DNA of 64,000 bases from Bacteroidales bacterium (lineage in GTDB: Bacteria > Bacteroidota > Bacteroidia > Bacteroidales > UBA4417), in contig JADJGZ010000008.1 of the NCBI GenBank assembly GCA_016707785.1, positions 62,001-126,000 on the forward strand, written 5' to 3'. The notes below the pieces were generated by a model. That model worked only from the letters and a program-made list of their open reading frames with translations. It ran no database searches and had not been told where the DNA came from. A program made the translations under genes and the position numbers. Position 1 is the stretch's first letter. Each line of letters begins with the position of its first letter. Positions 56,147-64,000 of the stretch are shown here, piece after piece.

Positions 56147-57793
56147 ATGGCAGATCTAATTAAATATTCAATAAGTCCAACAGGGGAGCAGTTTGCAATT
56201 CCCAAACCTTCGGAATTTCCGGCTGAGAAGCAGCGAATTTTTAATTTGGTTGAAGAAGCCAGGGCGAAAGAAATGGAGATTGTTGTTGTGATGGGGGTTG
56301 GTTTTGTTGGTGCTGTTATGGCAGCAATTGTAGCTGATACCTGTGATAAGGATGGTAAGCCTTCGAAGTTTGTGATAGGTTGTCAACGACCCAGCCAACG
56401 AAGTTATTGGAAGATCCCCATGCTTAACAAGGGAGTATCTCCGGTGAAAGCTGAGGATCCGGAAGTGGATAGGATTATTGAGCGATGTGTTATTCAGAAG
56501 AAGACCCTTACGGCCTCTTTTAACAGTGATGTTTTGGAATTTGCTGATGTCGTAGTAGTAGATGTGCAGTGCGATTTTGCAAAACAGGATCTGGGTTACA
56601 TGAAATCGGGTGAGGCTGATATGGCAGCGTTGGAAGCTACTTTAAAAACAATAGGCGAAAAGATACCGGCCCATTGTCTTACCTTGATTGAAACAACTGT
56701 AGCTCCAGGTACTACTGAGTTTGTTGCGTGGCCAATATTGAAAAAGGCCTTTGCAAAGCGGGGAATTAAATCTGTTCCTTTGTTAGCTCATAGTTTTGAG
56801 CGTGTTATGCCCGGGAAAGAATATGTTTCCAGCATCCGTGATTTCTGGAGAGTTTGTTCAGGCTGCGATGCCGACGCCCGCAAGAAGGTAGAGAAGTTCC
56901 TTCATGAAGTACTGAATACTAAGGACTTCCCTTTGACAGTGATGGATCGCCCCATTGAATCAGAGACTACCAAAATTGTAGAGAATTCATACAGGGCCAC
57001 TATTTTGGCTTACCTCAATGAATGGAGTATTTTCGCTGAACGTAATGGTGTTGACCTGATCAAGGTAATCAATGCTATTAAAATGCGTCCGACGCATAGT
57101 AATATGATTTTTCCCGGACCCGGGGTTGGAGGTTACTGTCTGCCAAAAGATGGAGGATTAGGATATTGGGCATATCGACATATTTTGGGTTTTGAAGATG
57201 GAGATGAAATATTCAAAATCACGCCAACAGCAATTGACATTAATGATACAAGGGCTTTACATGTAGCAGAACTGACCAGGGATGCTTTACGGAATATGGC
57301 TCGTTATATAGCAGGTGCTGATGTGGTACTTTGTGGTGCCAGTTACAGGCAGGATGTGGGTGATACCCGATATAGCGGGAGTGAGATGGTAGTAAGGAAG
57401 TTAACTGAGATGGGCGCTGAAATCCGTATTCATGATCCTTATGTTGATCATTGGTATGAGTTGGAGTCGCAGGATGATTATCCGGCACCCGGGCATTCAT
57501 GGAGTCGTTTTTTCAGGAATCAGGAGCATCTGACTGAAAGCAGGGTTGAAAAAGATCTCCCGGCTGTTCTGAAAGGTGCTGAAGCCTTGATTCTCGCCGT
57601 TCCGCATAAAGAATACCTGGGTCTAAATCCAGATGATATTGTGAAATGGGTAGGTCAGCCTTTAGCAATCATTGATTGCTTTGGTATTCTTTCAGATCAG
57701 GCTATCAGGCGTTATTTTGAACTTGGTTGTGAAGTAAAGGCTCTGGGACGGGGACATATTCAGAGGATTAAGAATGAGGTGAAGCAAGGATAA
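56147..57793 (+). CDS. nucleotide-sugar (UDP-glucose/GDP-mannose family) dehydrogenase, long form
   Basis: Two-step NAD-dependent oxidation of a nucleotide sugar to its uronate. The NAD site GVGFVGAVMAA (about 50-60), the ETTVAPGTTE segment, the PIESETTKIVENSYRA central helix and the catalytic-Cys motif GPGVGGYCLPKDGG are all present, with the C-terminal domain (ASYRQDVGDTRYS). At 548 residues it is about 100 longer than typical UDP-glucose dehydrogenase, including an N-terminal extension (1-45) and an inserted HWYELESQDDYPAPGHSW region. It probably makes a uronic-acid precursor for surface glycan; which sugar is not clear. Confidence 0.88.
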   Translation: MADLIKYSISPTGEQFAIPKPSEFPAEKQRIFNLVEEARAKEMEIVVVMGVGFVGAVMAAIVADTCDKDGKPSKFVIGCQRPSQRSYWKIPMLNKGVSPVKAEDPEVDRIIERCVIQKKTLTASFNSDVLEFADVVVVDVQCDFAKQDLGYMKSGEADMAALEATLKTIGEKIPAHCLTLIETTVAPGTTEFVAWPILKKAFAKRGIKSVPLLAHSFERVMPGKEYVSSIRDFWRVCSGCDADARKKVEKFLHEVLNTKDFPLTVMDRPIESETTKIVENSYRATILAYLNEWSIFAERNGVDLIKVINAIKMRPTHSNMIFPGPGVGGYCLPKDGGLGYWAYRHILGFEDGDEIFKITPTAIDINDTRALHVAELTRDALRNMARYIAGADVVLCGASYRQDVGDTRYSGSEMVVRKLTEMGAEIRIHDPYVDHWYELESQDDYPAPGHSWSRFFRNQEHLTESRVEKDLPAVLKGAEALILAVPHKEYLGLNPDDIVKWVGQPLAIIDCFGILSDQAIRRYFELGCEVKALGRGHIQRIKNEVKQG

Positions 57794-58036
57794 AGTGCCT
57801 AGAGTGAGCTAGAGTGAGCTAGAGTGCCTAGAGTTCATAGAGTGAGTTAGAGTGCATAAAGTACATGGAATGCCTGGAGTGAGTTTGTAGTGCCTTAGAG
57901 TGTTGATTGTCAATTCACACACTTTTATCAACTTTAGCTAGTTCACTTTAGTTCACTTTAGCTCACTCTAGTTCACTTTAGCTCACTCTAGTTCACTTTA
58001 GTAGTTCACTTTAGCTCACTTTAGCTCACTTTAAGC
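57791..58036. repeat. two opposed arrays of a degenerate 10-bp repeat
   Basis: The left array (57791-57906) is built of units like CTAGAGTGAG with variants AGAGTGCCT and AGAGTTCAT. The right array (57935-58036) is built of units like AGTTCACTTT and AGCTCACTCT, which are the reverse complement of the left-hand type. About 30 bp separate the arms, so the region could form a long imperfect hairpin. It fills the whole gap between the dehydrogenase and the amidase; no reading frame is supported. Confidence 0.85.
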
Positions 58037-58107
58037 ACTTTTTCTAAGGTATAAATTGAACTTTTTCCCTTATATTTTGTATATTTAGTAATCTTAATCA
58101 TTGTATT

Positions 58108-59085
58108 ATGGAAACAAAATTTGGTTTTACATTAATGGCTGCATCAGAGTTCGGTCCCTGGCTCAAGCAGCAGAGCATAAGCAGAGCAATCAATGTTATC
58201 CAGATTCACCATACCTGGTTGCCTAATTATGGAAATTTTAACGGAAACAATCATTTTGAAAAGTTACAAGGTATGAAAGCTTCTCATCTGGCGAGGGGCT
58301 TTAGTGAAATAGCTCAGAATATTACTATTTTCCCGGATGGTAAAGTAGGTATTGGCCGATCACTTAATACGGTGCCGGCAGGAATTTATGGCCAGAATGG
58401 CAAGGGCATTTGTATTGAGAACCTAGGGGATTTTGACCTTGGGAAAGACCAGATGACACCTGCACACAGAGATGCAATTATCAATGTAACTGCTCATTTA
58501 TGCAACAAATTTGGATTGGTTCCTGATGTTAATTCAGTAGTTTACCATCATTGGTATGATTTAAAGACAGGCCAGCGCACAAATGGAAGCGGGAACACAA
58601 AGACTTGTCCGGGTACAGGATTTTTTGGTGGTAACACAGTTGCTGCCGCCCAGCAGAATTTTATTCCATTAGTAGTAACCGCTTTTGACTCAATTAAGAA
58701 ACCGGAAGTTGTTAGCCAGGAAACTTTTACTCATGGAATTGTGATTTCAAATGGAGCACTGAACATAAGAAAAGGCCCGGGTGTCTCCTATGACAAAGCT
58801 GGATCACTAAACTCCGGTGCTTCGGTTAAGATTTTTGAAGAAAAACCTGAATGGTATCGGATAGATAAAGATGCATGGGTTTCTTCAAGATTTATCAGTA
58901 AAGTTCAGCTCGGGGAGATCAATGTAGATTCTGCAGGAGTATATGCTGGTCCGGGTGGGACCTTCAACCTGCTTAATACCCTTGCTACCGGGGATGAAGT
59001 TATGGTGCACACCATTTCCAATGGATGGAGCAGGATCGATTTTATCGATAAATGGGTGAAATCATCACTGATTACTATAAAATAG
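58108..59085 (+). CDS. PGRP/amidase-2-type N-acetylmuramoyl-L-alanine amidase with two SH3-like domains
   Basis: The 325-residue protein has an N-terminal amidase-2 (PGRP, T7 lysozyme-like) domain: zinc ligands are plausible at IQIHHTWLP (His), VVYHHWYD (His) and KTCPGTGF (Cys with the neighbouring Lys). Two SH3b-type domains follow (GALNIRKGPGVSYDKAGSL at about 215-265; GVYAGPGGTFNLLNTLATG at about 275-325). It would cleave the lactyl-L-Ala bond of peptidoglycan. No signal peptide or membrane helix is apparent, so export is uncertain. It stands alone between two repeat regions. Confidence 0.82.
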   Translation: METKFGFTLMAASEFGPWLKQQSISRAINVIQIHHTWLPNYGNFNGNNHFEKLQGMKASHLARGFSEIAQNITIFPDGKVGIGRSLNTVPAGIYGQNGKGICIENLGDFDLGKDQMTPAHRDAIINVTAHLCNKFGLVPDVNSVVYHHWYDLKTGQRTNGSGNTKTCPGTGFFGGNTVAAAQQNFIPLVVTAFDSIKKPEVVSQETFTHGIVISNGALNIRKGPGVSYDKAGSLNSGASVKIFEEKPEWYRIDKDAWVSSRFISKVQLGEINVDSAGVYAGPGGTFNLLNTLATGDEVMVHTISNGWSRIDFIDKWVKSSLITIK

Positions 59086-59168
59086 CATTCCAATAACCTA
59101 AAGTTGATTTTTGGTATTTCTTTTTAAAACGATATCATTCAAATCCAGCGAGTAGGTTCTAATATTAT

Positions 59169-59205
59169 AATCCTCATTCTCAAATTGCTATTGAGAATGA
59201 GGATT
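59169..59205 (+). terminator. 15-bp perfect hairpin after the amidase gene
   Basis: AATCCTCATTCTCAA (59169-59183) pairs with TTGAGAATGAGGATT (59191-59205) around ATTGCTA. It is 84 bp past the amidase stop. The following sequence TATATTATAGG lacks a T run, so it may be a weak terminator or only a structural hairpin. Confidence 0.45.
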
Positions 59206-59264
59206 TATATTATAGGAGCTATTATAATCAAGTTGAAGGCAGATAGTCTAAGAGCCTCAAATAA

Positions 59265-59638
59265 GATTCGTAATACATTCGTGAATTCGTGGCTTAAAAT
59301 GGCTTAAAACAGCTCCAGTTTTAAATAAAGTTGCCACGAATGCACGAATAAAAGAACGAATAGGATTCGTAATACATTCGTGAATTCGTGGCTTAAAACA
59401 GCTCCAATTTCAAGTAAAGTTGCCACGAATGCACGAATAAAACAACGAATAGGATTCGTAATACATTCGTGAATTCGTGGCTTAAAAAAGTTCCAATTCT
59501 AAATAAATATAGTTGCCACGAATGCACGAATAAAAGAACGAATAAGATTCGTAATCCATTCGTGAATTCGTGGCTTAAAAAGCTCCAATTTTAAATAAAG
59601 TTGCCACGAATGCACGAATAAAAGAACGAATAGGATTT
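59265..59638. repeat. four tandem copies of a roughly 90-bp hairpin repeat
   Basis: Copies start at 59265, 59364, 59453 and 59546 (99, 89, 93, 88 bp), each beginning GATTCGTAATACATTCGTG. Inside each, ATTCGTGAATTCGTGGC is followed 25-40 bp later by GCCACGAATGCACGAAT, its near-exact reverse complement (one mismatch), so each unit makes a long stem-loop. I recall similar ATTCGTG/CACGAAT repeats dispersed in Bacteroidota genomes. Copies differ by only a few substitutions and small indels. The rest of 59086-59781 holds no gene. Confidence 0.9.
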
Positions 59639-59781
59639 GTATATCAAGCCCCCAGTAAGGCAGGCAAAAGGAATAGCCATGGGAATACAGCTTTCAGTTC
59701 CAGGATATTACTTCTGTATTTCTGATTAACTTCCTGTGTCATAATGGCAGATATCTGCCAAAATCTGTTAATAATTTATTT

Positions 59782-61068
59782 ATGAATGATTTGAAGCCTT
59801 ACCTTTGCGAGGTTTATGATAAAGGTCTTCATTGGATGGATATTCAGACTATTAAACAGAGATTTGGAATCATTGGAAATTCACCTGCACTTGAAAGGGG
59901 TATAGATATAGCCCGTCAGGTAGCTCCTACAGATATAACAGTCTTAATTTCAGGGGAGAGTGGGGTTGGGAAAGAATCCTTTCCCCAGATCATTCATCAG
60001 CTGAGTGCCCGGAAACATGGCCCTTATATTGCTGTAAACTGTGGTGCGATACCGGAGGGTACAATAGATTCTGAGCTCTTCGGACATGAAAAAGGTTCTT
60101 TTACAGGGGCTCTGGAGGCAAGGAAAGGATATTTTGAAGTTGCAAATGGTGGCACCATATTCCTGGATGAAGTTGCGGATCTGCCTTTATCTACACAGGT
60201 GCGATTGTTACGGGTGCTTGAAACCGGTGAATTCATCAAGGTGGGATCCTCGAAAGTGCAGAAAACTGATGTCAGAATTGTTGCAGCCAGCAACATCGAT
60301 ATCCCGAATGCCATTGAAGAAGGACGTTTCAGGCAAGATCTTTATTATCGGTTGAATACGGTACCCATTCATGTTCCTCCTTTAAGGGAGCGCAAGGAAG
60401 ACATTATTTTATTGTTCAGAAAATTTGCCACTGATTTTGCAGAGAAATACCGCATGCCTATGCTTGAACCTGATGAAGAAGCAAGGCAGATACTGATGAA
60501 TTACCGGTGGATGGGGAACATCAGGCAATTAAAAAACCTGGTAGAGCAGATTTCTATCATTGAGCAATTCCGAATAATTACAGGTGCTATCCTGAGAAAA
60601 TATCTCCCTGAAACTATGAATAGGGAGCTACCGGTGGTATATCATGAAAACCAGGGGAAGGGAGACTTCTCTGAACGGGAGCTTATGTATAAGATCTTGT
60701 TTGATATGCGACGTGATATTAATGAACTGAAGAAAATGATTCTTGATGTTGCCGGACCGGAAGCATTAAGCACACAGCTGCATTCTTCAGTAAACAGTTC
60801 CCTGGACCAATTGTATCATGAAATGGATACTTCACAACCGGAAACCGGGCATGCAATTGTACATCAGCCACAGCCGGCAGAAGTTGATGAACCTTTTGCT
60901 CCCTCATTCGTCCTGGAGGAATCACTTTCCTTGCAACAAAAGGAGATGGATATGATTAAGAGGGCACTTGAAAAATATGCGGGAAAACGCAGGAATGCTG
61001 CCAGAGAATTGGGTATTTCAGAAAGAACCTTGTATAGAAAGATCAAGGAGTATGGGATTAAGGGGTAA
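59782..61068 (+). CDS. sigma-54-dependent transcriptional activator
   Basis: A 428-residue AAA+ enhancer-binding protein that opens RNA polymerase-sigma54 promoters. Walker A GESGVGKES, the sigma54-contacting GSFTGA loop, Walker B GGTIFLDEV, and arginine fingers (FRQDLYYRLNTVPI) are present, with a C-terminal Fis-type helix-turn-helix (ELGISERTLYRKI). There is only about 25 residues before the AAA+ domain, so there is no receiver, PAS or GAF sensor. It starts the conserved Bacteroidota run with lptE, a TPR gene and secG. Confidence 0.93.
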   Translation: MNDLKPYLCEVYDKGLHWMDIQTIKQRFGIIGNSPALERGIDIARQVAPTDITVLISGESGVGKESFPQIIHQLSARKHGPYIAVNCGAIPEGTIDSELFGHEKGSFTGALEARKGYFEVANGGTIFLDEVADLPLSTQVRLLRVLETGEFIKVGSSKVQKTDVRIVAASNIDIPNAIEEGRFRQDLYYRLNTVPIHVPPLRERKEDIILLFRKFATDFAEKYRMPMLEPDEEARQILMNYRWMGNIRQLKNLVEQISIIEQFRIITGAILRKYLPETMNRELPVVYHENQGKGDFSERELMYKILFDMRRDINELKKMILDVAGPEALSTQLHSSVNSSLDQLYHEMDTSQPETGHAIVHQPQPAEVDEPFAPSFVLEESLSLQQKEMDMIKRALEKYAGKRRNAARELGISERTLYRKIKEYGIKG

Positions 61069-61078
61069 AGAGTTTTGG

Positions 61079-61151
61079 GATGTCTGATGTCGGATGTCGG
61101 ATGTCTGATGTCTGATGTCGAATTTTGGATTTTGGTCCGCCAGCTGGCGGA
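61079..61151. repeat. 7-bp tandem repeat followed by a 16-bp palindrome
   Basis: Six copies of GATGTCK (61079-61120; K is T or G) are followed by TCCGCCAGCTGGCGGA (61136-61151), a perfect palindrome flanked by direct repeats GGATTTTGGTC. It sits in the 226-bp gap between the activator and lptE. Confidence 0.8.
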
Positions 61152-61294
61152 TGGATTTTGGTCATAGAATTAGATGAGACACTAAGTTGAATACACCCAT
61201 CACTGGATAAGAAAGATTGCTATTGCCTGATGAATTTTATGAGAACTCATTGTAATGTTTGTTGAGGCTGAAAATATTCACAACCAAAGAAAAC

Positions 61295-61804
61295 ATGAAA
61301 ATACGACCAGCTGCCCTGTTCTTTTTAACTGTCATTCTCCTAATCACATCGGGATGCGGCATATACTCTTTTACAGGAGCTTCAATTTCACCGGATGTAA
61401 AGACGATCTCCATAAAATATTTTGTTAACAATGCAGTGATGGTTCAGCCGACATTGAGCAGGCGGTTTACTGAAGCGTTGCGGGATAAATTCACGAACCA
61501 GACCAATCTCAGCATGGTGAGTTCGGGGGGCGACCTTGCCATTGAAGGAGAGATAACAGGTTATACAACTGAGCCAGTGGCAATACAAGGTGATCAAAAA
61601 GCAGCTCTTCAGCGGCTTAAGATTACAGTTAATGTCAGGTTTGTGAATGCCAAAGATGAGAAGCAAAATTTTGAAACCAGTTTTTCAAGGTTTGCAGATT
61701 ATGATGCAAGTAGTCGACTTTCAGATGTGGAAGATGGTTTGATTGACCAGATCAATGAAGAATTGACGCAGGATGTCTTCAACAAAGCGGTTGTTAACTG
61801 GTAA
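61295..61804 (+). CDS. lptE: LptE-family lipoprotein
   Basis: LptE plugs LptD to form the outer-membrane LPS translocon. The 169 residues begin MKIRPAALFFLTVILLITSG with a lipobox ITSGC at about 20; the ATG at 61295 is chosen because it gives the signal peptide (frame extends to 61259). GIYSFTGASISPDVKTISI is the typical LptE opening. LptD is not in the window. A TPR gene and secG follow closely. Confidence 0.88.
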   Translation: MKIRPAALFFLTVILLITSGCGIYSFTGASISPDVKTISIKYFVNNAVMVQPTLSRRFTEALRDKFTNQTNLSMVSSGGDLAIEGEITGYTTEPVAIQGDQKAALQRLKITVNVRFVNAKDEKQNFETSFSRFADYDASSRLSDVEDGLIDQINEELTQDVFNKAVVNW

Positions 61805-61849
61805 TGTCTCATAGCAATTAAGCACAAAAAATACTCAGATTCATATAGA

Positions 61850-62755
61850 ATGCATAGGGCACAACTTGAGCAATACATTAATAATCCAGCATCACTTGAT
61901 GAGAAGTCAATTGAAGGGTTATGGCAATTGGTTAAGGAATATCCCTATTTTGCTACTGCCAGGTTATTATTGGCTAAGAACCTGGAGATGACAGGTCATG
62001 AAGCCTATCCACTGGCATTCAGGCTAGCAGCGGCTTACGCTGGTGACCGGAGTTTACTCAAGCAACTCATGGAGCCTGTTCAATATCCTGCTCCTATTGA
62101 AGTGGAGGAACAGTTTGTATCCCCTCCGGAAATTATCATGCCGGAAACGAAAATTGAGGTTGTTGTCGGTAATGAGCCTTTAAATACAAGTGAAGAGGTT
62201 AAGAAGACTGAGGAAATAATTTCCGAATTGAATAGCAATGTTACAATCGGGGAAGAAGTAGAAATGCAGTCGGAGGAAAGCAAGAGTGCTTCTCCTGGGA
62301 TCGATTTGATAGAGGACGAATTTGGGAAAGAGGTTATTATTCGAAAAGAAGAGGCAAAGGAGGAAAAAGTTTATTCACCCATGATTGACTTAATCCGGCA
62401 GAGCTTACAGAAAGCAAGGGATAATGAAAGAGGGGCAGAAGTTATAGAGCCAAGTATTTCCGCAGCATCTGATAAAGTAAAAACCTCTAAAAGGCAAGCG
62501 TTAATAGATAAATTCATCAAGGATGAACCTAGGATCAGTGCTCCGAAGAAAGAGTTCTTCAATCCTGAAGATCATGCCCGTCAGAGTTCAGTAGTTCATG
62601 AAGATTTGGTGAGTGAAACCCTGGCAATAGTATATGTAAAGCAGGGGCTCATTGGGAAGGCCATAAAAATTTATGAAAAATTGATATTGTTAATTCCCGA
62701 AAAAAGTAGTTACTTTGCAGGCCGTATTGAAGAATTACGAAAAGAACATAAGTAA
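61850..62755 (+). CDS. TPR-like protein of the lptE-secG cluster, function unknown
   Basis: A 301-residue cytoplasmic-looking protein without a signal peptide. The N-terminal 80 residues and the C-terminal 40 (TLAIVYVKQGLIGKAIKIYEKL) have TPR-like helices; the middle (about 85-240) is acidic and low-complexity. Proteins with this build occur between lptE and secG across Bacteroidota, but no role is known to me. It is 46 bp after lptE. Confidence 0.75.
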   Translation: MHRAQLEQYINNPASLDEKSIEGLWQLVKEYPYFATARLLLAKNLEMTGHEAYPLAFRLAAAYAGDRSLLKQLMEPVQYPAPIEVEEQFVSPPEIIMPETKIEVVVGNEPLNTSEEVKKTEEIISELNSNVTIGEEVEMQSEESKSASPGIDLIEDEFGKEVIIRKEEAKEEKVYSPMIDLIRQSLQKARDNERGAEVIEPSISAASDKVKTSKRQALIDKFIKDEPRISAPKKEFFNPEDHARQSSVVHEDLVSETLAIVYVKQGLIGKAIKIYEKLILLIPEKSSYFAGRIEELRKEHK

Positions 62756-62784
62756 CTCATTTTAAGTAACATAATAATTGCCCT

Positions 62785-63120
62785 ATGACTGCGTATATTT
62801 TTGTTTCGGTACTGATCTTAATCGCATGTATCCTTTTGATCCTGGTTGTACTTGTTCAAAATTCGAAAGGTGGGGGTCTTGCATCTAATTTCTCCTCATC
62901 AAACCAGTTTATGGGTGTTAGAAAGACTGCTGATTTTCTTGAGAAAACAACATGGACCCTGGCTATCATCCTGTTATCACTTAGTTTGCTTTCCATTTTT
63001 GTGATTCCACGTAATCGTGGGACCCAGGGACAGGCAGATACTGAACTTCGCGAGACCATTGATGATAAGGCAGCACCTGTTCAGGATTTCCAACCAAATC
63101 CTTCAGAAAAGGACAAATAA
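62785..63120 (+). CDS. secG: preprotein translocase subunit SecG
   Basis: SecG is the small helper subunit of the SecYEG channel. At 111 residues it has two membrane helices (about 4-24 and 52-72) joined by the family loop LVQNSKGGGLASNF, and an acidic C-terminal tail common in Bacteroidota. It is 30 bp after the TPR gene. Confidence 0.92.
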   Translation: MTAYIFVSVLILIACILLILVVLVQNSKGGGLASNFSSSNQFMGVRKTADFLEKTTWTLAIILLSLSLLSIFVIPRNRGTQGQADTELRETIDDKAAPVQDFQPNPSEKDK

Positions 63121-63142
63121 GAATTTTATTTACTTTTTTAAA

Positions 63143-63184
63143 AGAATGTCAGAATGTCACAGTATTCTGACATTCTTTTTTTAT
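63143..63184 (+). terminator. rho-independent terminator after secG
   Basis: AAGAATGTCAGAAT pairs with ATTCTGACATTCTT around GTCACAGT, followed by T7. Confidence 0.83.
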
Positions 63185-63374
63185 TGGTATTCAGCAGGAT
63201 ATTGATTTAATTACTTTGAAAATCGGCTATGGATGTAACAGTGCCTAAAGGCAGCTAAAGGAGCATCTGTTAAAATGACACTGAATCTGATGAAAAAATG
63301 CTTTGGCATGGAATGTGTCTAGGGCAGGCAGTCGAAAACATAACTTAAACTTTATAAATAAAACTCAAAACGAA

Positions 63375-63653
63375 ATGGCACAGGTAAACGTAAAACCATT
63401 GGCAGACCGAGTATTGGTTGAGCCGGCAGCCGCCGAACAAAAAACCGCAGGTGGAATTATCATTCCGGATACTGCTAAGGAAAAACCACAAAAAGGAACA
63501 GTTGTAGCTGTTGGAAATGGCAAAAAGGATGAACCTATGACCGTGAAGGTTGGTGATTTAGTTCTTTATGGTAAATATGCTGGAACTGAAATCAACGTTG
63601 ACGGCAGGGATTACCTTATCATGCGTGAAAGCGATATACTCGCAGTAATTTAA
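63375..63653 (+). CDS. groES: co-chaperonin GroES
   Basis: GroES caps the GroEL ring. The ATG at 63375 (MAQVNVKPLADRVLVEP) gives a standard 92-residue protein with the mobile loop AEQKTAGGIIIPDTAKEKPQ and the terminal ESDILAVI. The frame is open back to 63303 but the upstream part is not conserved. groEL begins 30 bp later. No CIRCE element (TTAGCACTC-N9-GAGTGCTAA) was found upstream. Confidence 0.96.
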   Translation: MAQVNVKPLADRVLVEPAAAEQKTAGGIIIPDTAKEKPQKGTVVAVGNGKKDEPMTVKVGDLVLYGKYAGTEINVDGRDYLIMRESDILAVI

Positions 63654-63683
63654 AGAATTGTAAACCTTAAAATTAAATATCAA

Positions 63684-64000
63684 ATGAAATCAGCAAAGGA
63701 AATTATTTTTGAGATAGAAGCACGCGACAGGCTTAAGAAAGGTGTTGATGCTTTATCTAATGCTGTCAAAGTAACTTTAGGACCTAAGGGTCGTAATGTG
63801 ATTATAGAGAAAACCTATGGTGCACCGGTTGTTACCAAGGATGGTGTATCTGTAGCCAAAGAAATAGAATTAAAGGATGCGGTTGAAAATATGGGAGCCC
63901 AGATGGTAAAGGAAGTTGCTTCCAAAACCTCTGATGTAGCCGGGGATGGTACAACTACTGCTACTGTTCTTGCACAATCCATTATAGCTACCGGTTTAAA
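63684..64000 (+). CDS. groEL: chaperonin GroEL, 5' part (runs off the window)
   Basis: The first 105 residues of the 60-kDa chaperonin are visible: MKSAKEIIFEIEARDRLKKG, then VKVTLGPKGRNVIIEKTYGA, VTKDGVSVAKEIEL and the ATP-site DGTTTATVLAQSI. It begins 30 bp after groES in the usual operon and continues past position 64000. Confidence 0.96.
   Translation, partial: MKSAKEIIFEIEARDRLKKGVDALSNAVKVTLGPKGRNVIIEKTYGAPVVTKDGVSVAKEIELKDAVENMGAQMVKEVASKTSDVAGDGTTTATVLAQSIIATGL

Noticed and set aside
57791..58036. Possible CRISPR array
   Set aside because: Units are about 10 bp, contiguous, degenerate and in both orientations, with no unique spacers and no cas genes nearby.
59265..59638. Possible CRISPR array
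   Set aside because: The whole 90-bp unit is repeated, including the part between the arms, so there are no unique spacers.
63185..63374. CIRCE element upstream of groES
   Set aside because: No TTAGCACTC / GAGTGCTAA pair is present in this stretch.

Overview
This window looks like a chromosome segment of a low-GC member of the Bacteroidota, probably an uncultured Bacteroidales-like lineage. The grounds are four proteins with type IX secretion (Por) C-terminal sorting domains, a SusC/SusD-type outer-membrane pair, a split ExbB-ExbD-ExbD-TonB operon linked to a PstS-like lipoprotein and a TPR protein, Bacteroidota-style -7 boxes (TAnnTTTG), start codons without obvious Shine-Dalgarno sequences, and the order sigma-54 activator - lptE - TPR - secG - groES - groEL. 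This placement is inferred from gene content; no marker-gene tree could be run.

Layout. 0-2.1 kb: rimP-nusA (minus) and a tRNA-Gln. 2.4-10.3 kb: DUF2723 membrane glycosyltransferase, lgt, a MurG-like glycosyltransferase, dprA, rsgA, dtd. 10.3-16.1 kb: a TonB-dependent receptor, a DCC-family protein, then the TCA pair icd and citrate synthase. 16.4-21.2 kb: yjbQ, ACP phosphodiesterase-like gene, iorAB (indolepyruvate:ferredoxin oxidoreductase) and an M23 envelope protein. 21.3-27.4 kb (minus): the energy-transduction cluster tonB/exbD/exbD/exbB plus TPR, PstS-like and a small membrane protein. 27.6-34.2 kb (minus): a three-repeat exported protein and a lipoprotein-SusD-SusC locus. 35-40.6 kb (minus): two adjacent aromatic amino acid/histidine lyases, hisS, a WbuC-type cupin. 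40.6-46.3 kb (minus): ettA, two GT4 glycosyltransferases and an LptF/LptG permease. 46.5-55.9 kb: a GNAT-like protein and a tandem array of four large secreted paralogues. 56.1-64 kb: nucleotide-sugar dehydrogenase, PGRP-type amidase, sigma-54 activator, lptE, TPR protein, secG, groES and the 5' end of groEL.

The most distinctive locus is 47.8-55.9 kb: four tandem paralogues of about 615-630 residues, each with a signal peptide, three Asp-box motifs (SxDxGxTW type), an EF-hand-like Ca-binding loop, and a type IX sorting tail. The second point of interest is a MIO-lyase at 35.5-37.0 kb whose Ala-Ser-Gly cofactor triad reads Ala-Cys-Gly. Unusual non-coding structure is concentrated at 57.8-61.2 kb: opposed arrays of 10-bp repeats, four copies of a roughly 90-bp hairpin repeat, a 7-bp tandem repeat and a 16-bp palindrome.

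Quality warning: at least twelve reading-frame lesions occur in six otherwise well-preserved genes (tonB, the first exbD, the SusD partner lipoprotein, susD, and secreted paralogues 2 and 4). Protein similarity continues across each lesion in another frame, which fits single-base consensus errors better than old pseudogenes, but the sequence alone cannot decide.
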